In this document: piece by piece, positions 52,241 through 60,885 of the stretch
Position numbering within the stretch: the stretch's first letter is position 1
Layout: the number at the start of each line of letters is the position of its first letter
Assembly (NCBI RefSeq): GCF_947179515.1
Contig: NC_067482.1
Location: 79,039,444 to 79,103,443 of the forward strand
Direction: 5' to 3'
Length of the DNA stretch: 64,000 bases
From: Apodemus sylvaticus
Taxonomy: Eukaryota; Chordata; Mammalia; Rodentia; Muridae
The notes under the pieces: generated by a model
What the model was told of the DNA's origin: nothing
What the model saw: only the letters and a program-made list of their open reading frames with translations
The model's database searches: none
Made by a program: the position numbers and the translations under genes

Positions 52241-52634
52241 CCTATTTTGGTTTTCCAGGACAGGTTTTCTCTGTGCAGCCCTGGCTGTCCTGAAACTTGC
52301 TCTATAGACCAGGCTGTCCTGGAACTCAGAGATCCATCTGCCTCTGTTTTCTGAGCTGGGCTTACTTATCTCATGATCAAAACCATAACAGTCATTTGTT
52401 ACAAATTTTGTCTAGGAAGATTGCCACAGCAAAGGACTCCTGCCTCTGTCTCAAGGGTCCAATGCCACAGTTTCCCCTACTGGTGACATTGAATTGGAAT
52501 CAAACTAACCATCAAATGGAGCAGCCTGCCATCCAGACGCACACAGGCTATCTCTGAATCTGAGTGGCTTTGCCTTTGCCTATGGTTCATAAGCCATTTT
52601 ATCTGTTGCCTACAGACTTCCTTCCCCTTGATTT

Positions 52635-52823
52635 TTTTTAAAGATTTATTTATTTATTTATTTATTTTATGTGTCTGAGTATACTTTCTTTATGCTCACC
52701 AGAAGAGGGTGTCAGATCCCATTACAGATGGTTGTGAACCACCATGTGGTTGCTGGGAATTGAACTCAGGACCTCTAGAAGAGCAGTCAGGACTCTTAAC
52801 CGCTGAGCCATCTCTCCAGCCCT
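52635..52823 (-). mobile_element. B2 SINE, antisense
   Basis: ATTTATTTA blocks, 'gtgaaccaccatgtggttgc' and 'gctgagccatctctccagcc'. A further inverted B1 fragment lies just left at 52250-52360. Confidence 0.92.
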
Positions 52824-53522
52824 GGGTTGACTTTTATAATTAAGATCGAACAAAGAACCTGTGATTGCCAGGGACTAGTTAGCAAACAAAATTGGGATCA
52901 GTTGATAAACTGCAACCAAAGAAACTGACATACTTTGTGACTTTATTGCCTATTAAATAAATTTTGCTACTGTGAAAAAACACAAAACATCTATATTTCT
53001 GCCATTGCACACACATTACCTAAAACAAGTGTGAATATATGTATCTGATGATTGTTCCTTAAGGGAAACAATACAGAACTTGTCTTTATATATGTATGTG
53101 TATACTGTGTGTATGGAGTATGTGTGTGCATGTTCCTGTGTGGGAGTGTAGGTGCACGTGAGCCATGGTATGAGGGTGGAGGTCAGAGGATAATGGTAGG
53201 TATTGGTCCTCCTCTTCCATTGCCTGACACAGTTTATTGTTGTAGGGAACACGTAAGCATCAGTGAGATGCAGACTCTAGCTGCCCTGTGAGCTTTCCAG
53301 TGTCTGGCTCCCATAGGAGTCACAGAATTATAGATTCAGCTTTATGTGGGCACTGAGGATCTAACTGAGTCTTAGTGACTGCCCTCCTGTGCTTTCTGCA
53401 GGCCGCTATGTCCTCAATCCCAGCGTGCAACTTCTGAACTTGTTTAGCTTTTAAACTCAGATGTAGTAAGTATATATTTAAGAACATTCCATGAATTACC
53501 TTATTCTTCTGAGCTTTAGGGA
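52824..53522. other. Intergenic sequence with no gene seen
   Basis: It is AT-rich on the left; the right part (53085-53420) contains GT-rich and SINE-like words, too diverged to name. Confidence 0.4.

Positions 53523-53579
<57 letters not shown>
53523..53579. repeat. (TG)n-(AG)n compound microsatellite
   Basis: About 12 TG units switch directly to about 16 AG units. Confidence 0.95.
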
Positions 53580-53581
<2 letters not shown>

Positions 53582-53900
53582 CTTGAGGTACAGCATGGCC
53601 AGAGTACTCTAAAAGACTTTCAAGAGGAAGTCGGCCAAACTCTGACCACAGGGATAAAAAGCCCAAGATAGGCCCACAAAATCCCACCAATCCCAGGCCA
53701 CCCTGGAAAGCCCCTCCCCCAAGAAACCCTATATAAAGCCTGCCTTCTGCTCAGTTTTTAGTGCTTCTCTCCCAAGTAGAGGCAGCCATCTTCTTGCGTC
53801 ATGCCCAATGAATTTCTTGTGAAGTTTGTTGTGCAGTGTGACTTTGTGGTATTCCTTAGCTCCTAACTGCCAAGAGACCTTTCCCCTCAGAGCCTTAACA
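53580..53900 (+). mobile_element. Probable ERV LTR, sense, with TATA box
   Basis: TATAAA at 53732-53737 follows a C-rich stretch. About 80 bases on come AATGAATTTCTTG and 'gtttgttgtgcagtgtgact', resembling an LTR R/U5 segment, and the block ends TTAACA. The left boundary is masked by the microsatellite. Family not assigned. Confidence 0.45.
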
Positions 53901-54169
53901 CTTCAGTGTTCATGTGGGTGTGTGCACATGTTGTTGTGCCAGCAAGTGCTCATGAACCCCCAAAAGACCACCAAGGAGCCGTTTCCAATGTTATAGCATT
54001 AGGGTCTCGTTATTGTAAGCTCGGGCTTGGGCTCTCCTCCAACCCAACCCTGACACAGCAGGAGGGGAAGGGAAGGCAGAGCAGCCTCGAACCCTCAGCA
54101 GGACAAGTTATAGGAAAATAAAAGGGAGAGAGGAGGTGCCAGTCTGGCAAGCATCTAATAGAATGACTG

Positions 54170-54364
54170 TTAGGGTTAGGTTTAGGGTTAGGGTTAGGGT
54201 TAGGGGTTAGGGTTAGGGTTAGGGTTAGGGGTTAGGGGTTAGGTTTAGGGATAGGAATAGGGTTAGAGTTAGGGTTTGGGTTAGGGTTAAGGTTGGGTTA
54301 GGGATAGGGTTAGGGTTGGGGTTAGGGTTAGGGGTTAGGGTTAGGGTTAGGGTTAGGGTTAGGG
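54170..54364 (+). repeat. Interstitial telomeric repeat (TTAGGG)n
   Basis: About 195 bases of TTAGGG with variant units (TTAGGGG, TTTAGGG, ATAGGG, TTGGG, TTAAGG). Ordinary unique sequence flanks both sides, so it is internal and not a chromosome end. Confidence 0.98.
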
Positions 54365-54637
54365 TGAGTGCTCTGAAGCAAGACAGTATACAATCACAAA
54401 CGGTCTGAAAGTACATCTGAAACAATCAGACTAATCTTTGATCAACTGTTGTTAGGAAGTAACTAGGGAGAACTCTGGCCAACAGCAAGCTGTGGGGTTC
54501 TTCCTGGTACTTGGGTATAGCTTAGGTTCTGCTGTGGGTCAAGTTCTCAGGCCCTTTTTTCTGTTCTTTAAGTTGAAGACTTGTCCCAAGATGGAGTAGG
54601 TTTGGCCTCTCACTATATGTTCAGTCATTTTGTTTTG

Positions 54638-54995
54638 GCTTGATTTTTTTTTTTGACAGGATTTCTCTGCCCTGGCTCTTCTAGAACTAGCTCTAGACTA
54701 GTCCGGCCCTGAACTCAAAAGATCCTACTGCCTCTGCCTCCAGGGTGCTGGGATTAAAGGTGTTTGCTACCATGCCTGGCTGATGTTTTCCTTTCTTAAA
54801 AAAACAGAAATGCAAGCTGGGCAGTGGTGGTGCCTACCTTTAATCCCAGCACTTAGGAGGCAAGAGGCAGGCAGATTTCTGAGTTCGCAGCCAGCCTGGT
54901 CTACAGAGTAAGTTCCAGGACAGCCAGGGCTATACAGAGAAACCCTGTTATGAAAAACCAAAACCAAACAAACAAACAAAAAACACAAAAAAACT
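54638..54995. repeat. Inverted pair of B1 SINEs
   Basis: Antisense diverged B1 at 54638-54780 and sense B1 at 54812-54995 with (AAAC)n tail, only about 30 bases apart. Transcribed RNA could fold them together. Confidence 0.85.
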
Positions 54996-55005
54996 CCAGA
55001 AATAC

Positions 55006-55055
55006 CCACTAAACTTAAAGCTGCTAGCTTTTATAATGCTAGGCTGACTGGCCAG
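55006..55055 (+). repeat. Left arm of a 48-bp inverted repeat
   Basis: Starting at ACTAAACTTAAAGCTGCTAG, about 44 of 48 positions match the reverse complement of 55826-55873. The match extends weakly into A-rich sequence. Confidence 0.85.
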
Positions 55056-55154
55056 TAAGCTTAAGGAATCCAATTATCCCATGTCTAATTAGTGATTCCC
55101 CTCTCCATCCTATCAGATCGGGTATTACAGGCCCCCACTGCAACTTTTGTTAGG

Positions 55155-55640
55155 TTTTCTTGAGACAGGGTTTCTTTTGTGGCCCTGGCTGTCCTGGAAC
55201 TCATTCTGAGGACCAGGCTGGCCTAGAACTCAGAGATCCACCAGCCTCAGCCTTCCGACTGCCTGCGCACAACTTTTATGTGTGTGCTGCAGATCTGAAC
55301 TTCATATCCTTATGCTTGCATGTCAGGAATTCTGTCCCCTGGGTCATCTCTCAGCCCTGTTTTGTTTTCTTGATTTTGTTGTTTTGAGACACTATCTCTA
55401 GCCCAGGCTAGCTTGAAACTTAGGATATCCCAGCTTTGACTCCCGTGTGCTGTGATTACAGGCGTCACCATCATGTTATGCCTTCCATTATTTTCTTTTT
55501 CATTTTTGTTCTTTTGTTTTGTTTTGCTTTTGAGACAGTGTGTCACTTAATACCCTCACGGTCCTGGAATTCACAACGTAGATCCGGTTAGCCTCAGATT
55601 CATAGAGATCCGTTCCTTCTGTTTCAACTAATTCCTCAAA
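55155..55640 (-). repeat. Several diverged B1 fragments, antisense
   Basis: 'gacagggtttcttttgtggc' (55160), 'gacactatctctagcccagg' (55388) and 'gacagtgtgtcacttaatac' (55532) each begin an inverted B1 outline of decreasing quality. Confidence 0.6.
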
Positions 55641-55783
55641 TTTAAGAGGTTCCTTAGACCTCTCTATCCATGTGAGGTAAAAGGTAGGCCTTTGTTCTTT
55701 TTCATTCTAACATGAACAAACAAACTAGGTGCAGCTGAATCTAAGGCCAACGAGGCAAAATCTGGCCAGCCCGGTTTACAACG

Positions 55784-55806
55784 CCTAGCAACCGTTGCCA
55801 TGACAA
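55784..55806 (+). promoter_or_regulatory. RFX/X-box-like cluster
   Basis: CCTAGCAACCGTTGCCATGA holds back-to-back GCAAC/GTTGC half-sites plus GTTGCCATGACAA, close to the RFX consensus. It lies about 600 bases upstream of the Pes1 ATG. Confidence 0.4.
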
Positions 55807-55825
55807 TTCAACTCCCTTAAACTCT

Positions 55826-55873
55826 CTGGCTAGTCAGCCTAGCATTACAAAAGCTAGTAGCTTTAGGTTTAGT
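55826..55873 (-). repeat. Right arm of the 48-bp inverted repeat
   Basis: Reverse-complement partner of 55006-55055, separated by about 770 bases. A (GTTT)n tract and a truncated B1 (55925-55985) follow. Confidence 0.85.
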
Positions 55874-56179
55874 AAGCATTTGGGGGTTTTTTGTTTGTTT
55901 GTTTGTTTTTTAAAGAAGACATCAGCCAGGAGTGGTGGTGCACACCTTTAATCCCAGCACTCTGGAGGCAGAGGCAGTCAGTCGGATCTCAGAGCTCCGA
56001 TACCAGACTCCAGAGCCCTCAGCATCCCAGAAGGCGTGGAGCTGTCTCCCAGCCTTCAGGCGTGCTGAATCCCGAAATGCACTGGGGCTTGCGTAGTCAA
56101 ACAACCGGGTCTAGGGTGGTTATAAATCTGCCTAAATTTCAATGTTGGTTTAAAGCTTGCCTATATAGATTTTGGTAAC

Positions 56180-56414
56180 TAAGAAAAGGACTAAAGGAAC
56201 TACAACAATTAGTGATAGTTTGAGTAATAGAGAGAGTTTTGCAGTAAATAAAGAGGTCATCAAGAACACAACATTCTCCGGATTCCCACAGGCATATTTT
56301 CGGGCAGCCCGGCGCTGGAGGTGTGGGGTCCTTCAGGGCCCTAGTCAGGGCACGTGCGGGAGGAAGTAGCTCTGCGGTTCCGCGCTGCTTTAAAGAATTT
56401 CTCAACGTGGAGCT
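56180..56414 (+). promoter_or_regulatory. Pes1: Pes1 promoter and 5' UTR
   Basis: The region immediately before the ATG has a CACGTG E-box at 56351-56356, an AGGAAGT ETS-type site at 56361-56367, and moderately CpG-rich sequence to 56560, with no convincing TATA box. This fits a housekeeping, MYC-responsive ribosome-biogenesis promoter. The transcription start is inferred to lie between 56357 and 56400. Confidence 0.6.
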
Positions 56415-56438
56415 ATGGGAGGTCTGGAGAAGAAGAAG
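56415..56438 (+). CDS. Pes1: Pes1 coding exon 1
   Basis: MGGLEKKK, then donor GTGAGC. The exon is too short to form a conspicuous ORF. Confidence 0.96.
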
Positions 56439-56881
56439 GTGAGCGGGAAACAGGGTGGTGGGAGCTCGGACTTGCCGCTTTCCCTGGCCTCTGGAGACCG
56501 AGAGGTCGTGAGACGGCGGCCGGAGTGAACCTGCTGCACGCAGGCCCCTGGAGGCCGGGAAGAACTGTGCCGAGCTTTCCGTGGAAAGTTGTGAAGACAG
56601 GCTGAGCCGCCAAACCACAGAGTGATCGACGGGACGTAGAATTCATCCTTACGACTTAGGACTTTTTTAGTTGAGCCAGGCCCGGTCCTAGGTACTGGGA
56701 ATTGAGAAGTAAGCAGTCAGATGTGGCCCCGCTTTCCCGGTGTCAACCTTTCCCGTTGAACAAAATAATCAGATAAAGTGGCTAAGGATTTTTAAGTGCG
56801 CTCCAGAGAAAGCTAGGGAGAAGCAGTAAAGTGGAGAGTAATAACAGGCACTAGTGTTGTCTTGGAGGTCCTCTTCTGATG

Positions 56882-56925
<44 letters not shown>

Positions 56926-59259
56926 ATTTGGTTTCTCTTTATAGCCCTGGCTGTCCTGGAACTCTGTAGACCAGGCTGGCCTCGAACTCAGAAACCCCCC
57001 TGCCTCTGCCTCCCAGAGTGCTGGGATTACAGGCGTGCGCCACCACCGCCCTGCCGGACGTAGCATTTTAGTGGATATCTGAACTACCAGAACACTTTAG
57101 TCTGAGACATGAAAATGTTGGAGGGTGGGGATGGTCCTCAACTTTCCCCCAAAGAGAATTTTCTGCACTCAGATAAAGGGGAGACTTAGATTAGCGTGCA
57201 ACTGTAGCTTCCAGCCGTAGTTTAAAGAGGCCCAGGCTCCAACAGAAATGCTTCATGGTTTATATGGGGTTAGACGCTGTCGAAGTATTATATTTTAGGG
57301 TGGTCTTTTTCTCCTTACAGGATTTATGAAAGCTGAAATTTGCAGGTTTCTGGTTAAACTAGTGTTGTCTTTAGCAGATGGAAGTTGTTATCCCTGTGGT
57401 ATTGGGAGAAAAGGGGAAAGGGTGAGCATGTTAAAAGCAGAAGTCAGTTTTAGCTCTGTTGTCTCGGATCAGAGACAGTTTTTTCGTCCTATGCAACCTT
57501 GTGTTTCGTAAGTAAGCTTCTTAATCATAATTAATACAAAAGGTTGCTGTTTTTCTTTTCTCCTTCAGAAGCGCTTAGCTGAGAGAACTGCAGTGGAAGC
57601 AAATGCCCATGGCCAGTAGGTAGGAGAGGCGGGCAGTGCGCAGGGTTTTGGAAAGACACCAGCATAGCTGTGAGACGGAAACAAGCAATGTGTTGTGTAG
57701 GTGAGGTTGGAGCCGTATCATTTGAGGCTGGAGAAGACAACTGAAGAAAGTGGCTTGATCTGAGTTACTCTTGGCTTCTGTAAGAGACTGTGGGCACGAA
57801 GGGACTTCAGGGGATGGAGATGAAGTAAATGAGATGGCCCAAGTCTAAACTTTGACTTGAAAGTTTCTGATACCAATCTGCTTTGTTGTTTTTAATTACT
57901 TTTTTAAATTATTTATTTCTTTTTATGTATATGTGTGCTCTATCTGCATGCACACCTGCATGCCAGAAGAGAGCATCCAATCTTATTATAGGTATTTGTG
58001 AGCCACCATGTGGTTGCTGGGAATTGAATCCAGGACCTCTGGAAGAGCAGTCAGTTCTCTTAACCACTGAGCCATCTCCCCAACCCCTTTAATTACTTTT
58101 TTGAGACCATAATTACATTATTCCCCCTTTCCCACCAAACCTCTTCATATATCCTCACTTGCTCGCTTTCAAATTCATGGCCTCTTTTTAATATGTCTTT
58201 TATATACATATAAGTATATATGTATATATATGTCTCTAAATACATAGCTGAGTCTATATACTAGTGTTTGTGTGTTTGTGTGAGTGAGTGTGACAGAGAG
58301 GGAATCCTATTTCTCCCACTCTCAGCATTCCTTAGTTGCCTGCAGTTCTTTGTATAGGGTTCACATCTCTTGGTCTTTCTTCCATCCACATTAGCAAGTC
58401 TGTTGTCCTTGTCCAGCATATGTTTAAGCAGCCATGTAGGTGAGACTTTATGGGTATCGTTTCTGACATTCCTAGGAGACACAAATCTCAGCAAACTTCC
58501 TCATCCTCTGACTCTTAAATGTTTTCAGTTCCTTCTTCCACGGTGATCCCTGAGCCTTAGGTGTAGGCCTTATTTTGTAGATTAGGCTCCACAACTCTGC
58601 ATTTTGATTGGTTGTGGTTTTCTGAAATGGTGTCTACTGCAAAGACGTTTCTTTGATGAGAGGTGAGGACTACACTTCTCTGTGGGTATAAGGACAAATA
58701 CTTAAAATGTAGTCAGGGATTATGCTGATTTGTGAGGCAGTGGTTGTAGGTTCTCCTTCAGGACTGGGTGGCAGGGTAGTTGGCTAGGCATGGTTTTCCT
58801 ATGTTGAGAGGGTCTTAAGTCCAAGTAGAAAACTGTCGGCTACTGCTCTGGTGTTCACACCTCTCCTGCCCCCTTCACTTTCTTGTGCCGTCCAGACTGC
58901 TGCTGTGGTTGTAGACATCACAGCTGGGTAGGATCGTAGTTGCTTCCTTCCCAGTACCATGAAAGCTGGGCCTCAGGGAGAAGGCCTGCAGGTCAGGTTC
59001 CTCAATGGCCTCTGATTCTTGCATTTGAAGTGCATGATGTTCTCAGTAGTAGGGATTAGTCCCTCCTCTGGGGAGTAACCAAGGGCAACAGCAGTAGCTC
59101 GGACTGCGGTTAGTGGTGAGATGGCTCACTGTAGACCACAGGCTGGCCTGGAGCTCATGGTCCTCCTCTTTCTACTTCCTGAGTATTGGAATTATAGGTG
59201 TTTACCACCATGCCTCGCTCAGTGAGAAATACTTTTCTTTTTCACATTTACTTAATGTG

Positions 59260-59330
<71 letters not shown>

Positions 59331-60835
59331 GTCCCCACCAAGAACCACAGTGTACATGTGGAGGTCAGAGGACAGTTTGCAGGAGTTGGTTCTCTCCTTC
59401 CACTCTATGTGTTTTGGGATCAAACGAAGTTCATCCTTGAATGCCGTAAGGCTTATTAGCATGGGCCTGTTCCCAGTAGACAGTGGATGACTACAGGAAA
59501 GACTGACTAGTGTTTTATGGCTGTGGGGTGGGGGAACTACATAGGTAGTTCAGGGACCTGGGTATAGAGGCTCCTGCTATCACTACAGAGGAAGCTCTTG
59601 TCTGGGAGGATATGGGTGGCTATTGTTTCAGGCTCTTTGGAACAGGATGCTATTTTTCTCTCTAACAATGATATAAATGAGAAGCACCGTCTTAACACCA
59701 TAGACATCCAGATGATTGAACAAGATAACTTGCTTCTTGGAGGCAGGTTAGAAACCAGGCTGGTTGTCTTTCTCACCCTTATAGCATCTGTCTAGCTTAA
59801 AGCTTTGAACATCATTAGTGTCTGGTGAATGAAGAGGGCAGGGAGGGAAAGGCTTAGGGCAAACATTTTCTTTTCTTTCTTTTTTTTTTTTTTAAAGATT
59901 TATTTATTGTATGTAAGTACACTGTAGCTGTCTTCAGACACCCCAGAAGAGGGCGTCAGATCTCATTACGGATGGTTGTGAGCCACCTTGTGATTGCTGG
60001 AATTTAAACTCATGTCCTGGAAGAGCAGTCAGTGCCTCCAACCCCAGCTTTTGAGCTGTGTGGCTTGAGTGGGCTGTAGACTGAGCTTGTTCCTTTGCTG
60101 TGAGATGGGTAGTGGGATGGCACCTATCCCACAGGCTTGTGGGGATCCATTGTGGAATCACTGCTAGACTGGGTGTAGAGCTGTGCTAAGTACTTCAGGA
60201 CTGCAGCATGGCGTGGTTGCCCTTCTCTGTGCTGGCAGCGACAAGGACAGAACCAAGCTCCTTTGGTTAGGTTATCTCACTCCCTACAGCAATCTCCATC
60301 CCGGAAATATCTCTGCCACCTGCCCAGAACCTTAGCTGTCTCTAGAATTCACTTTTCCCACAGTTGAATGTCACTCACTGCAGTCGTCACTAATGGAGAA
60401 TTGTTTCTTCTTCCCTAAGTATGAACGAGGCTCTGCAACCAATTATATCACCCGAAATAAGGCCCGGAAGAAGCTGCAGCTGAGCCTGCCTGATTTCAGG
60501 TGAGGTGGGAGAGGTACAGAATAGGGGGCCCTGGGAGCCTGGGTCGTGAAATGAATGCACAGCGAAAGCTCAGCCGCCTCCCAGCCTCACTGAGCTGTGT
60601 GGGCTCTGTAATGTTCTTCCTCTTCCTCAGCGCTTTGCTAGTGAGCTGAGCTTTGCCTTCTGTGGTCTGAGGAGAGGCCAGAGAACGAGCTCTTCGGGTG
60701 GGCTTTTACTGACTACCCTTTGACAGAAGCCCTGAGTCCTACGGCTAGGGACGCTTGCCTTGTAGAGTCAAATTTAAATGTTTGTGCACTCATTGGGTCC
60801 TTCTGTCAGGCTAATCCTGACCTGCAACCTCCCCT

Positions 60836-60885
<50 letters not shown>

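Larger units (their letters stand above)
56439..60419 (+). other. Pes1: Pes1 intron 1
   Basis: A 4.0-kb first intron that starts CpG-rich. It contains a young B1, two B2/B3 copies and a (TC)n tract. No coding exon is seen in the mostly unique 57064-57890 and 58095-59260 stretches. Confidence 0.9.

Noticed and set aside
54170..54364. True chromosome end
   Set aside because: Unique sequence and a complete gene start (Pes1) continue on the right, so the array is interstitial.
54225..54425. ORF of LTLTLT/PNPNPN repeats
   Set aside because: It is translation of the telomeric hexamer array.
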